NCBI GenBank assembly: GCA_041862375.1
Contig: JBGVTE010000141.1
Location: 1 to 64,000 of the forward strand
Direction of reading: 5' to 3'
Source of the DNA: WVZL01 sp041862375
Lineage (GTDB): Bacteria > Acidobacteriota > Aminicenantia > Aminicenantales > Aminicenantaceae
Length of the DNA stretch: 64,000 nucleotides
The notes beneath the pieces are model-generated. The model saw only the letters and a list, made by a program, of their open reading frames with translations. It made no database searches and was not told the DNA's origin. The translations under genes and the position numbers were made by a program. Shown here piece after piece: positions 16,934-25,802 of this stretch. Every line of letters begins with the position of its first letter. Position 1 is the first letter of the stretch.

Positions 16934-17677
16934 TTATTCCACGTCTCTATCGTAGTATTTCTTTTTTAATTCTTCTTTTTTCATATTAATGAATTCTTTG
17001 TATTCTTTATTATATTCATGCTTTTTTATTTCTTTTATTCTCTTTTTTAGTTGCTTGCTTTCCTTAGATAAATATTTCCCGAAGAGTCTTCTTGCGAGTA
17101 GACCGACATTATACTGTACTATTTCCGCCGGACACCTAATGGCACACATTCCGCAGCTTAGGCAGTCAAAGGAAAGATCCATGACTTTTTCGATGTCTCC
17201 CCGCATAGCTGCTTGGATGTAGTCCATAACTTCCAAATCTTGAGGACAGGCCTTAGTACAGGTGTTGCAAGCAACACATCGGAAAACTTCAGGATAAAGT
17301 TCTTGGAATGTTGAGACATTTGGGTCAAGTTTGTTAATATCATAAATAGGTTTTTGTGCAGGGATGGATGGTAACTGAGAAAGCCACATTCCTTCTTGAA
17401 CGAGAGTTGTACAGGCAAGCCCAGTATAAATTTTATAATCATTAGGAAGTCGGTATACCGTAGCGCAAGCACCACAGAAACCTTCGCGGCACCCTGCACC
17501 TCTTTTTATTTGATAACCAGAGTACTCGATAGCTCCCATGATTGTTGATTCAGCTGGCACTTTATGAGCTTTACCCATGATGAATACGGTTGCCATTTCT
17601 TTTTTTTGGTCTGCTTTTGTGGATTTAACTTTAGTTTTTTTTATGGACTTCCTTTGAACTGCTTTCTTTGTTGCCAT
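16934..17677 (-). CDS. frdB: Fumarate-reductase-type iron-sulfur subunit (2Fe-2S plus two 4Fe-4S)
   Basis: A 247-residue electron-transfer subunit for the flavoprotein downstream. A Lys-rich leader of about 27 residues precedes a plant-type 2Fe-2S domain (Cys63, Cys68, Cys71 in GCREGFCGAC, and Cys89). Then come two complete CxxCxxCxxxCP motifs at 134-144 (CVACNTCTKACP) and 172-182 (CLSCGMCAIRCP). Ordinary SdhB/FrdB proteins have one 4Fe-4S and one 3Fe-4S site; this arrangement is closer to TfrB or HdrC. Unlike methanogen TfrB it lacks the C-terminal CCG domains, which in this operon are on a separate HdrB. It lies 68 bases before frdA and 15 bases after the flxA-like gene. Strong ribosome site (AAAGGAGA). 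Confidence 0.85.
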   Translation of the reverse strand: MATKKAVQRKSIKKTKVKSTKADQKKEMATVFIMGKAHKVPAESTIMGAIEYSGYQIKRGAGCREGFCGACATVYRLPNDYKIYTGLACTTLVQEGMWLSQLPSIPAQKPIYDINKLDPNVSTFQELYPEVFRCVACNTCTKACPQDLEVMDYIQAAMRGDIEKVMDLSFDCLSCGMCAIRCPAEIVQYNVGLLARRLFGKYLSKESKQLKKRIKEIKKHEYNKEYKEFINMKKEELKKKYYDRDVE

Positions 17678-17692
17678 CGTTAATATCTCCTT

Positions 17693-18517
17693 TTAATATT
17701 CTTGCGGAAGTTCTTTAAGCTCGGCCCAGGAATAGACAGGACCATCTTTACAAACATAGTGTAAACCTATGTTGCATCTTCCACATTTCCCAATGCCACA
17801 TTTCATTTTATTCTCAACAGTTGTGTATATTTGTTCATCTTCGAAACCAAGAGCTTTTAGATTCTGGATGACGAATTTGATCATGATGGGAGGACCACAA
17901 GTGACAGTGATGGCATTTTTTGGAGAAGGTTTTTTATCCAGAACATTCAGGGGAACAAATCCCACGAATTCTTCCCAGCCCGGCTCCTCAACATCCACGG
18001 AAAGATGGACCGTAATTTTTTTCCTGAGTTCTTCCAGTTCCTCTTTAAAGACGAGATCTTTAGATGTCCGGGCTCCGTAAATGAGCATGAGGTCTCTGTA
18101 GTCTTCTTTTTTACCCAAAGCTGTGTTAAGCACTGACCAGATTGGAGCTAAACCTATACCCCCGCCGATAAAGATGAGGTTTTTTTCCTTCCAATCTTCA
18201 ATGGGAAAACCATTACCGTAAGGACCTCTAATTCCTATGATATCTCCGTTTTGCATTTCATGAAGTGCAGAGGTAACTCTACCCATCTTCAAGATACTGA
18301 ATTGAAGATAATCCTTTATAAGAGGGGAAGATGAGATGGAGATCATTGATTCTCCCTTGCCGAAAACAGAGAGCATAGCACACTGTCCACAGTGAAAGGA
18401 AAAATCGTTGTCTTTAAGGAACTTTATCCTGAAAGTCTTGATGGGCCTTAAGCCGCCCACTTCTTCCTTTGTTTCGATTATTTTTGCCAGTCTTGGAATA
18501 TAAGTATTATGGTCCAT
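17693..18517 (-). CDS. FAD/NAD(P)-binding oxidoreductase subunit, FlxA-like
   Basis: The subunit expected to take electrons from NADH in a Flx-Hdr complex. It has a ferredoxin-reductase FAD domain at the N-terminus (SISSSP, then RGPYGNGFP), an NAD-binding domain (GGGIGLAPIW near residue 120, CGPP near 209), and a C-terminal 2Fe-2S site with CGIGKCGRC and one more Cys. It is equally similar in layout to hydrogenase gamma subunits and sulfite reductase AsrB; the neighbouring mvhD/hdrA genes favour the Flx role. The first in-frame start is a GTG at 18523, but ATG 18517 has the better placed ribosome site (AAGGTGA) and gives 274 residues. It overlaps the upstream gene by 11 bases. Confidence 0.85.
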   Translation of the reverse strand: MDHNTYIPRLAKIIETKEEVGGLRPIKTFRIKFLKDNDFSFHCGQCAMLSVFGKGESMISISSSPLIKDYLQFSILKMGRVTSALHEMQNGDIIGIRGPYGNGFPIEDWKEKNLIFIGGGIGLAPIWSVLNTALGKKEDYRDLMLIYGARTSKDLVFKEELEELRKKITVHLSVDVEEPGWEEFVGFVPLNVLDKKPSPKNAITVTCGPPIMIKFVIQNLKALGFEDEQIYTTVENKMKCGIGKCGRCNIGLHYVCKDGPVYSWAELKELPQEY

Positions 18518-19547
18518 TATCACTCACCTTACTGAGGACTTCAATGATGTCTATTCCAACAGGACATTTTGAAACGCATCTTCCACAGCCAGTACACTGA
18601 TAACTTTTGTATCGTTCGACAAAATACTGAAATTTATGCAGGATTCTCTGGCGTAGGCGGGAGGACCTATCTGGCCTGGGATTATGCCCAGAAGAGTGCA
18701 TAGTAAAATCAGGAAACTGACAGTTGTCCCACGTTCTCACTCTCTTCCCTTTAAGTGGGGAGGAAGTGGTAACTTCGTCATTGATATCAAAGCAATGACA
18801 TGTGGGACATAGATATGTGCATATACCACATCGAATACAGCTCAGAGATTCTTCATTCCAGAAAGGCACCTCAAACATCTCCTTGAGTTTAGGAGGTATC
18901 TTTTTTATTCCAGTGATTTGTCTTTTGATTTTTTTCTCTGAATCAGCTTTTATTTTATCTGCGTCTTTCTTATCTTTTTCTTTAGGCGTCTGGAATATTT
19001 CTTTGGCTGCATTTATGAGTTGATTGCCTTTTTGTGTCAGTGACTCTACGATGTATTTATCTCCTAAATCAGTCATCAAGATGTCTAGCCCATCTTTGGA
19101 ATGAGGAGAACCATCGACTGAAAGACAGAAGCAGTTGGGAGATGGGGGAGAGCTACAGGTAAGTCCAACAAGAATTGTTGAGTTTCTTCTCTTAAAGTAA
19201 TAAAGATCTTCAAAGTCACCTCCAAAAACTTTATCCATCAGAGTAAGAGCTTTTGCATCGCACGGTCTCACGCCAAAGATTACAGCAGGTCTTTCCTCAG
19301 GGAGAACTTCTGTGACCTGAATGCCTTCTTCGTTTGAAGAGTTAAACTCGAGAAGGATTTCTCTCTGGGGAAAAATAATTTTCTTAAGAGAGAGGACTGT
19401 AGTAAGATAATCCAGGTCTATGCTTTGAAGATTATCAGTGAGCTCATAGTTCCAGAGATCATCCTTATTCACAGGCGCATATATCGCATAAGTTGTAAGT
19501 TTTTTTACCCAGTGAGGGAAGGATATTTTTGGTAGTATTTTTTCCAT
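18507..19547 (-). CDS. 4Fe-4S dicluster protein, FlxB-like
   Basis: An iron-sulfur subunit of about 346 residues, related to hydrogenase beta and AsrA-type proteins, that relays electrons between the NADH-oxidising subunit and the Hdr part. It has a large N-terminal domain with FGVRPCDAKAL, then two 4Fe-4S motifs near the C-terminus: CIRCGICTYLCPTCHCFDI and CTGCGRCVSKCPVGIDI. The open frame extends upstream to 19661, but that part lies inside the preceding gene. ATG 19547 comes 4 bases after the preceding stop, has AGGT at a fair distance, and starts at the MEKILPKISFPHW block. Confidence 0.85.
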   Translation of the reverse strand: MEKILPKISFPHWVKKLTTYAIYAPVNKDDLWNYELTDNLQSIDLDYLTTVLSLKKIIFPQREILLEFNSSNEEGIQVTEVLPEERPAVIFGVRPCDAKALTLMDKVFGGDFEDLYYFKRRNSTILVGLTCSSPPSPNCFCLSVDGSPHSKDGLDILMTDLGDKYIVESLTQKGNQLINAAKEIFQTPKEKDKKDADKIKADSEKKIKRQITGIKKIPPKLKEMFEVPFWNEESLSCIRCGICTYLCPTCHCFDINDEVTTSSPLKGKRVRTWDNCQFPDFTMHSSGHNPRPDRSSRLRQRILHKFQYFVERYKSYQCTGCGRCVSKCPVGIDIIEVLSKVSDNGP

Positions 19548-19551
19548 TGTT

Positions 19552-20583
19552 TTACCTGATAAAATCTTCTGGATCTTCATCCTTAAAACATGAAACAAGA
19601 GAGGGCTGATCAGAGTCAAAGCCAGCCTCATAGTTAAAGAGCTCTTTGGCTTCCTTTTCAAGTTTTTTATTCAAGAGCCTGATTGGTATATCAAGGGGAC
19701 ATACCCTTTCACATTCCCCACAATCAATACAGCGACCTGCGAGATGAATAGCTCTGACAAAGTGATACACAAAATTTTCTGAAAAAGCAGGGGATTTCTC
19801 CACCCATTTTATTTTTTGTGCTTTTTCATCCGCAGTAGTATCAGCTGTAACAGCAAAATTTATAGTGTCAATTACGCATTCATCACAATAGCACATAGGA
19901 CAAACAGACCGGCAGGCATAACAGCGAATGCATTTATCAAGCTGTTTTTTCCAGAAAGCCCACTTTTCCTCTCTAGGTATTGCTTCGATTTTCTCAATGG
20001 ATTTAAAAGGATCATCCAATTTTTTACTGACCTTTTCTCCAAGAAAGACATCATACACAACTGGATAATTAGCCTTGCATTCAAGACATCTTTCAGCGAG
20101 CATCTCTTTAACGGGAATTTCAATTTTAGCTTCTTCAGTAGTAATGACAAAATTATCATTTTTACTAAACTCTATGTTTTTGGCTTCTTTGCCTTTCAAT
20201 TTTTTATTGAGTTTTTTCTCATCTAGAACTCCAGCGTGTTCGCAGGATACGCCGATGAGAAAAACATCATCTCGGTTTATGAATTTCTCTTGCAGCAAGA
20301 CATTAATTGCTCGGCTGTCACAACCTTTTACAATGAGTCCCACAGGTCTTTCATCAGGTTTCTTTTCTCGAGCTTTGCTTCTTTTTTCATCAACGAGATA
20401 ACGGCTGAGATTGTGAATGCAGGAAGGATCCCAGATTAATTTCTCAACATCCTCAGCACTTCTTATAAAAGCCGGAATTGGAAGGGAACTGTTTGTCCCT
20501 CGCTTATACCCGATGACGTATTTTACTTTTCCTTCCTCAAGAATTTTTTTTACTTCTTTTTTTAGGTCTTCGAGGCTTACCAT
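19552..20583 (-). CDS. 4Fe-4S dicluster protein, FlxC-like
   Basis: A second iron-sulfur relay subunit of 343 residues. The N-terminal half (KGCDSRAINVLLQEKFI, then GVSCEHAGVLD) resembles the FrhB/FdhB-type flavin region of coenzyme F420-hydrogenase beta relatives. The C-terminal half has CLECKANYP, then CIRCYACRSVCPMCYCDEC and CIDCGECERVCPLDIP, so at least two 4Fe-4S clusters. The ATG at 20583 overlaps the preceding stop by one base (TAATG) and has GGAGAG upstream. The tail after residue 315 is acidic and probably flexible. It sits between the MvhD-type protein and the FlxB-like protein, as expected for a flxDCBA order read in this direction. Confidence 0.82.
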   Translation of the reverse strand: MVSLEDLKKEVKKILEEGKVKYVIGYKRGTNSSLPIPAFIRSAEDVEKLIWDPSCIHNLSRYLVDEKRSKAREKKPDERPVGLIVKGCDSRAINVLLQEKFINRDDVFLIGVSCEHAGVLDEKKLNKKLKGKEAKNIEFSKNDNFVITTEEAKIEIPVKEMLAERCLECKANYPVVYDVFLGEKVSKKLDDPFKSIEKIEAIPREEKWAFWKKQLDKCIRCYACRSVCPMCYCDECVIDTINFAVTADTTADEKAQKIKWVEKSPAFSENFVYHFVRAIHLAGRCIDCGECERVCPLDIPIRLLNKKLEKEAKELFNYEAGFDSDQPSLVSCFKDEDPEDFIR

Positions 20584-21005
20584 TATTGCTCTCTCCTCAG
20601 CTTTGTTTGAGGACCAAGTGACTTGAGTTCTTTTACAAAGTCTTTGATTATTTGAGTATATTTTGTACCTTCAGCTGCCGATATCCAAGACATCTGGAAA
20701 CGCTGTGGTTCGAGACCGATATATTCTAGAAGTTTTTTGACAAATGCTATCCGTCGTCGGGCATAATAATTACCTTTTATATAGTGGCAGTCACCTGGAT
20801 GACAGCCTGATACTAAGACTCCGTCTGCTCCTTTGTTAAAGGCATCCAGTATGTATAAGGGGGAGACACTTCCTGAGCACATAACAGTAATGGGGACAAC
20901 ATTAGATGGATACTCCATGCGGGACACACCTGCAAGATCACTCCCAGCTGAAGAGCACCATTTGCAGAGAAACGCGACTAATTTTGGTTCAAACTCATCT
21001 CCCAT
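20583..21005 (-). CDS. mvhD: MvhD-type 2Fe-2S protein (FlxD)
   Basis: A 140-residue protein of the methyl-viologen-reducing hydrogenase delta family, which bridges an electron donor module to HdrA. It begins with CKWCSSAGSDLAG and continues with the family block MCSGSVSPLYILDAFNKGADGVLVSGCHPGDCHY. These cysteines would hold the 2Fe-2S cluster. It lies 2 bases after hdrA, so the pair is translationally linked. There are no [NiFe]-hydrogenase genes nearby, so the partner is the Flx module and not a hydrogenase. Confidence 0.92.
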   Translation of the reverse strand: MGDEFEPKLVAFLCKWCSSAGSDLAGVSRMEYPSNVVPITVMCSGSVSPLYILDAFNKGADGVLVSGCHPGDCHYIKGNYYARRRIAFVKKLLEYIGLEPQRFQMSWISAAEGTKYTQIIKDFVKELKSLGPQTKLRREQ

Positions 21006-21007
21006 TA

Positions 21008-22954
21008 TCAGCCTCCAAGTGATGCCCTTATCATTTCATGAATTTGTAACGGAGTCAGGTTTATGACTTTTATAGCTGCTCTTAAGCACGTAGCTGAGCA
21101 GGTTCCACATCCTTCACACAGGACTTCATTCACTTCGACTTTTCCTTCTTTTAGTGAAAGAGCGTCATAAGGACAAACATGAACACACATTCCACAACCT
21201 GTACAGAGGTTCATTTCAACTTTAGCTACAGTGGGAGCATGATAAAGTCTATCTTGGGATAGTATAGAAATAGCTTTAGCAGCTGCACCGCTTGCTTGCG
21301 CTACAGCTTCAGGAATATCTTTAGGAGCTTGAGCTGCTCCTGCTAGGAACAATCCAGATGTTACACTTTCAACAGGTCTAAGCTTAGGATGTGCTTCTGA
21401 AAGAAAGCCATCCTTATCCATGGCAATTTTAAGTTTCTTAGCCAGCTCTTCTGCTCCCCTGGATGGACGCATAGCAGTAGCCAGTACAACCATATCAGCA
21501 TTGATCTCGATATCTTTTCCGATGAGTGTGTCAACTCCCCAGACTTTGATCTTTCCCTTATCATCGAAAATTTTTGAAACTTTACCACGAAGGTAAAGAA
21601 CTCCGTCCTCTTCTACTGCTCTCTGAACAAATTCCTCGTAGCCCTTTCCACCTGATCTGATATCAATATAGAAGATATACGCTTGGCCATCAGGGACATG
21701 ATGTTTATAGAGCATAGCATGTTTGGCTGTGTACATGCAGCATATTTTTGAGCAGTAGGCGCAGTGAAGTTCGGGATCGCGGGAACCGACGCACTGGATG
21801 AAGACAACCTCTTTTGGCTCCTTATGATCTGAAGGCCTGAGTATCTTTCCCATTGTCGGGCCAGAGGCAGAACAGAGTCTCTCAAACTGGAGACCATCGA
21901 GGACATCTGAATATTTTCCATATCCATACTCAGCCATCATCTTTTTATCATAGAGGTCATATCCAGTAGCAACTATTATTGCTCCTACATCTTCCTCGAC
22001 GATTTCTGGTTTCATATCATAATCAATGGCTTCTGGTTCACAGACATCTGCGCATTTCCCGCAGGCAATAGGGAGTAAGCCAGGACACCCTTTTATATCA
22101 AGTGTATACGTTGCTGGAATAGCTTGGGGGAAAGGAATATAAATGGCCCGCCGTCCTGTTAAGCCAATATCAAATTCGTTAGGTACTACAACAGGGCAGA
22201 CTTTGGTGCATTCATCACAGAGAGTACATTTGTCTGGGTAAACATACGTGGGGTGTTTTAGAATTTTGACTTTAAAATTTCCTACATAACCAGAGACCTC
22301 TTGGACTTCACTGTAAGTTAAGAGTTTGATTTGAGGGTGTTTTGATACTTCCACCATTTTTGGCGTGAGAATACACTGGGAACAATCGAGTGTAGGGAAG
22401 GTTTCAGATAGCTGGATCATGTGGCCTCCTATAGAAGGAGACCTTTCTACCAAGATTACTTCAAAGCCACTGTTGGCTAAGTCTAATGCAGCTTGGATGC
22501 CTGCGATTCCGCCACCGATAACCAAGGCTCTCCGGGTTACTGGAATGCTTATTGGATCCAAAGATTCATTCCTTCGAACTCTTTTAACAGCACTTTTTGT
22601 AATTTTTATTGCTTTCTCTGTTGCTTTTTCAATATCTTTATGGACCCAACTGCATTGTTCACGGATATTAGCGATCTCGCATTGAAAAAGATTAATCCCA
22701 GCTGATTTGGAAGCGTTCCTGAAGGTTGTTTCATGGAGGGTAGGGGAGCAACAGGCAACAACCACACTATCCAGCTTTTTTTCATTTATGGCATCTATGA
22801 TAAGGTTCTGACCTGGATCAGAACATACATAAACGTAATCTTCAGAATGGATGACTCCTGGATATCTAGATAGCTCTTCAGAGACACGCTTGACATCCAC
22901 AGTTCCTGCAATGTTTATGCCGCAGTGGCATATAAAAACTCCTGTCCGTTTCAT
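21008..22954 (-). CDS. hdrA: Heterodisulfide reductase subunit A
   Basis: The flavoprotein at the centre of flavin-based electron bifurcation: it splits electron pairs between ferredoxin and a disulfide-type acceptor. The 648-residue length matches methanogen HdrA. It has an N-terminal domain with CHCGINIAGTVD and ACCSPTLHE, the FAD motif GGGIAG at 147-152, CSQC at 191-194, a 4Fe-4S insertion (CTLCDECTKVCP) near residue 238, the block QCVGSRD..HCAYCS..CC, and a C-terminal double 4Fe-4S ferredoxin (CTGCGMCVHVCP and CEGCGTCSATC). All positions are Cys; no in-frame TGA suggesting selenocysteine is present. Its ATG overlaps the korC stop (ATGA), while hdrB and hdrC are five genes upstream, which is unusual. 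Confidence 0.95.
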   Translation of the reverse strand: MKRTGVFICHCGINIAGTVDVKRVSEELSRYPGVIHSEDYVYVCSDPGQNLIIDAINEKKLDSVVVACCSPTLHETTFRNASKSAGINLFQCEIANIREQCSWVHKDIEKATEKAIKITKSAVKRVRRNESLDPISIPVTRRALVIGGGIAGIQAALDLANSGFEVILVERSPSIGGHMIQLSETFPTLDCSQCILTPKMVEVSKHPQIKLLTYSEVQEVSGYVGNFKVKILKHPTYVYPDKCTLCDECTKVCPVVVPNEFDIGLTGRRAIYIPFPQAIPATYTLDIKGCPGLLPIACGKCADVCEPEAIDYDMKPEIVEEDVGAIIVATGYDLYDKKMMAEYGYGKYSDVLDGLQFERLCSASGPTMGKILRPSDHKEPKEVVFIQCVGSRDPELHCAYCSKICCMYTAKHAMLYKHHVPDGQAYIFYIDIRSGGKGYEEFVQRAVEEDGVLYLRGKVSKIFDDKGKIKVWGVDTLIGKDIEINADMVVLATAMRPSRGAEELAKKLKIAMDKDGFLSEAHPKLRPVESVTSGLFLAGAAQAPKDIPEAVAQASGAAAKAISILSQDRLYHAPTVAKVEMNLCTGCGMCVHVCPYDALSLKEGKVEVNEVLCEGCGTCSATCLRAAIKVINLTPLQIHEMIRASLGG

Positions 22955-23511
22955 TTTTTCCCCTTTTTCTCTTCAGATGAAATTTTCTTGCCGTATTCAT
23001 ACCCTTTATCAAATGCTCGTATGTTAAGGTCGAGAAATCTTCCAGGAACTAATCCAGGGAGCGCTTTTTTTATAGCTTCTGGGGAAACGATTTTAGTAAC
23101 AGCAGAGAAAAATCCTAGCATGACGAGGTTTGCTATGATTCGATTCCCTAGCTCTTCTGCAAACCGTGTGGATGGAATAGCATACATTTTAATCTTCCCT
23201 CGAGGAGGCTTGGCCCTAACTAAATCTTTGTCGATGATGAGGATTCCATTGTCCTTCAATTCTGGCTCGTATTTATCATAGGCTTCTTGGGACATGGAAA
23301 CGAGAATTTCTGGGATTGTGATATAGGGGTAGAGAACTCTGTCATCAGAAACAACGAGTTGGCTGCTACAGGCGCTTCCTCGTGCCTCAGGACCAAAACT
23401 CTGGGTCATCGTGGCTTGTTTATTATCAAAGAGGGCAAGGGCCTTTCCTGTGATAAGGCCACACCGGATAATCCCTTGGCCGCCAAAGCCAGAAAATCTA
23501 ATCTCAGCCAT
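22951..23511 (-). CDS. korC: 2-oxoacid:ferredoxin oxidoreductase gamma subunit
   Basis: The gamma subunit of the oxidoreductase that oxidises a 2-oxoacid with CoA and reduces ferredoxin. The protein carries the diagnostic FGGQGIIRCG opening and the SFGPEARGSACSSQLVVSD block. The open frame allows ATG 23523, but ATG 23511 has GGAG six bases upstream and begins at the conserved MAEIRFSGFGGQG, giving 186 residues. It overlaps korB by 8 bases. The subunit follows alpha and beta in the order korD-korA-korB-korC. Confidence 0.93.
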   Translation of the reverse strand: MAEIRFSGFGGQGIIRCGLITGKALALFDNKQATMTQSFGPEARGSACSSQLVVSDDRVLYPYITIPEILVSMSQEAYDKYEPELKDNGILIIDKDLVRAKPPRGKIKMYAIPSTRFAEELGNRIIANLVMLGFFSAVTKIVSPEAIKKALPGLVPGRFLDLNIRAFDKGYEYGKKISSEEKKGKK

Positions 23512-24376
23512 TGTTTTCTCCATAAGGTTGGTATTTATCTCCCAGTACTTTGGCGAGATGAGTATTCATGCAATCCAAGAAAGTAGGTTTATCTTTTTCT
23601 ACAAACTTTCCAACGATGAGTTTTCCTTGGTAACTTATATCAAGGGTTCTGGTGTCTGCTCCGTGCTGGATTTCAGATTTTTCATAGTAATATTTTAAAA
23701 GGTTCAGTCCATCACCTAGCCGATTCCTTCGGGCATAGAGAGTTACACAGGGAGTTATGACTTCAATGAAAGAGAAGCCCTTCCTTGCAAGAGCTTCTTG
23801 AATTGATTTAGTTACTCTTCTGAGATGAAGTGCAGTCCAGCGAGCTACATACGTTGCACCACTGGCTTCTGCTAAATAAGGAAGGTTGAAGGGATATTCA
23901 AAATTTCCATAAGGAGCAGTGGAGGCATTTGCGTCAATCGGAGTTGTAGCTGCAACTTGTCCGCCTGTCATGGCATAGTTAAAGTTATTCACACAGATAA
24001 TTATGAGATCCATATTACGCCTTGCTGCATGAATAAAATGGTTACCTCCAATTCCTGCAATATCTCCATCACCGCTGAAGACGACTACTTTTAATTCAGG
24101 ATTTGCCAATTTTAATCCAGTAGCAACAGGAATAGCCCGGCCATGGGTAGTGTGAATGGAATCCAGTTTAACGTACCCGGCAACCCTTCCAGTGCACCCT
24201 ATTCCAGATAATATGGCAACTTTATCCAGGTCTAATTCGCTTTTACGCAGTGCTTCTGCAAATGAAGTAACAACAGTTCCTATTCCACAGCCAGGACACC
24301 AGATATGAGGTATCCTGTCCATTCTCAGGAAGCTTTCAATAGGGTTTTTTTCTTCGAGAAGATCTTCTTTCTTCAT
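23504..24376 (-). CDS. korB: 2-oxoacid:ferredoxin oxidoreductase beta subunit (TPP-binding)
   Basis: The thiamine-pyrophosphate-binding catalytic subunit. The 290-residue protein has the cluster- and TPP-related HIWCPGCGIGTV opening, the TPP/Mg motif GDGDIAGIGGNHFIHAARRN, and NNFNYAMTGGQVAATTP. The MTGGQ...TTP wording is typical of 2-oxoglutarate and branched-chain 2-oxoacid enzymes, and differs from pyruvate enzymes, so the likely substrate is 2-oxoglutarate; 2-oxoisovalerate remains possible. It overlaps korA by four bases. Confidence 0.93.
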   Translation of the reverse strand: MKKEDLLEEKNPIESFLRMDRIPHIWCPGCGIGTVVTSFAEALRKSELDLDKVAILSGIGCTGRVAGYVKLDSIHTTHGRAIPVATGLKLANPELKVVVFSGDGDIAGIGGNHFIHAARRNMDLIIICVNNFNYAMTGGQVAATTPIDANASTAPYGNFEYPFNLPYLAEASGATYVARWTALHLRRVTKSIQEALARKGFSFIEVITPCVTLYARRNRLGDGLNLLKYYYEKSEIQHGADTRTLDISYQGKLIVGKFVEKDKPTFLDCMNTHLAKVLGDKYQPYGENNG

Positions 24377-25539
24377 TTTGAGGCCTCCTTGATTGCATTG
24401 AATATATCATCTGGATTATGGACCCAGCCGCCACAGTGAGGTACGGGGATAGCAGGAGCTCGGCCTGCAGCGCTTCTTTCAACCTCTAAGACAACCTGGC
24501 CGTAATTTATCTCTGGGACGACAAAAGCCTTCACTTTTTTTGACAGTTCATGTATCCTTTTTTCAGGGAAAGGCCAGACAGTGATAAGTCTGATTGTTCC
24601 AACTTTCATGCCAGCTTTTCTTGCTTTCTGGACTGCTCTTACGGCTACTCGTGATGTTATTCCGTAGGAAATGACGATAATCTCAGCAGTATCTGTCTCT
24701 TCTTCTTCAAGTTCAATAATTTTATCTGCTTGCATCGTTATTTTATCAACCAGATGGCGGACACAAACATCTTGGAATTCAGCATTAATAGCCGGGTAGC
24801 CTCGTTCATCATGGGTTAATCCTGTGACATGGAAGTGATATCCATCTCCAACCTTGACCATAAAGGGAACCATATCTTTATCAGGCTTGAAAGGAAGGTA
24901 TTTATCCTTTGGACCTTTGTACCACTTTCTCTCAACCAGCTCAATCTCTTCTGCTTGAGGGATAACAACTTTCTCGTGCATGTGCCCCACACACTCATCT
25001 GCCATGACAAAAGCTGGAATCCGGTAAATCTCAGATAGATTGAAGGCTTTTATAGTAAGATCAAAGCATTCCTGAGGAGAATCGGGTGAGAGGGCGATGA
25101 TTTCATAGTCTCCATGTGATCCCCATTTTACCTGCATCATGTCCTGCTGTCCTGTTAATGTTGGAAGTCCTGTTGATGGGCCTCCTCTTTGGACATTGGC
25201 AATAACAAGAGGAGTTTCTAACATGCAAGCTAATCCTATGTTCTCCATCATTAAAGAAAAACCAGGCCCAGATGTTACAGTCATAGCTTTCTTCCCCCCC
25301 CAGGAGGCTCCTATTAAAGCTGCAATTGAAGCGAGTTCGTCTTCCATCTGGATGAAGACGCCTCCTACGGTGGGTATCCTCTCAGAAAATCTTTCAGCTG
25401 TCTCGGTAGAGGGAGTAATGGGATAGCCAGCAAAAAATCGGCAGCCAGCCGCAAGAGCCCCTTCAGCAATAGCATAGTCTCCGTCAAGATAGTGGGCTCC
25501 CGTTAAAACTCCTTTAGGGTCTGCTTTCACCTTTTTCAC
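24373..25539 (-). CDS. korA: 2-oxoacid:ferredoxin oxidoreductase alpha subunit
   Basis: The alpha subunit, 388 residues. It shows the GDYAIAEGALAAGCRFFAGYPITPSTE opening, TVTSGPGFSLMMENIGLA, and RGGPSTGLPTLTGQQDMMQVKWGSHGD, all standard in KorA/VorB proteins. The start is a GTG with GGAGG six bases upstream; an ATG alternative in that region is lacking. It overlaps the end of the small ferredoxin subunit korD by 26 bases. Together with korB, korC and korD it forms a complete four-subunit enzyme that would supply reduced ferredoxin to the Hdr/Flx part. Confidence 0.94.
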   Translation of the reverse strand: MKKVKADPKGVLTGAHYLDGDYAIAEGALAAGCRFFAGYPITPSTETAERFSERIPTVGGVFIQMEDELASIAALIGASWGGKKAMTVTSGPGFSLMMENIGLACMLETPLVIANVQRGGPSTGLPTLTGQQDMMQVKWGSHGDYEIIALSPDSPQECFDLTIKAFNLSEIYRIPAFVMADECVGHMHEKVVIPQAEEIELVERKWYKGPKDKYLPFKPDKDMVPFMVKVGDGYHFHVTGLTHDERGYPAINAEFQDVCVRHLVDKITMQADKIIELEEEETDTAEIIVISYGITSRVAVRAVQKARKAGMKVGTIRLITVWPFPEKRIHELSKKVKAFVVPEINYGQVVLEVERSAAGRAPAIPVPHCGGWVHNPDDIFNAIKEASK

Positions 25540-25795
25540 CTTCTTCCTCCTCTTTCTCTTTTTTTAGAGTGACAAATATGGCAAATTCAGGACAAATTGT
25601 CTCGCAGAGTTGGCAGTAGAGGCACTCCTCCTCATCCTTTACTCGAGGAGGATGATAACCTTTTATGTTAAATTCTTCAGACAACTCAAGAACATCTTTT
25701 GGACAATATTCTACGCAAAATGCACAACCCTTGCATCTATCTTTGTTAATATGTATTTTGCCCCTTTTGGCTTTTAAATCGCCAAAATAAACCAT
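25514..25795 (-). CDS. korD: 2-oxoacid:ferredoxin oxidoreductase delta (ferredoxin-like) subunit
   Basis: A 93-residue protein with two 4Fe-4S motifs, CKGCAFCVEYCPKDV near residue 22 and CLYCQLCETICPEFA near 58. It is the electron outlet of the oxidoreductase. The tail is very acidic (EKEEEEGEKGE) and is partly encoded in the overlap with korA. It lies 7 bases after hdrB. Confidence 0.93.
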   Translation of the reverse strand: MVYFGDLKAKRGKIHINKDRCKGCAFCVEYCPKDVLELSEEFNIKGYHPPRVKDEEECLYCQLCETICPEFAIFVTLKKEKEEEEGEKGESRP

Positions 25796-25802
25796 TTGTT
25801 CC

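Noticed and set aside
19816..20226. 136-residue plus-strand open frame
   Set aside because: Lies inside the FlxC-like gene, which has clear 4Fe-4S motifs; shadow frame rich in Phe and Ser.
21008..22954. Selenocysteine in HdrA
   Set aside because: Some HdrA proteins contain it, but the frame has Cys at the relevant positions and no internal TGA.
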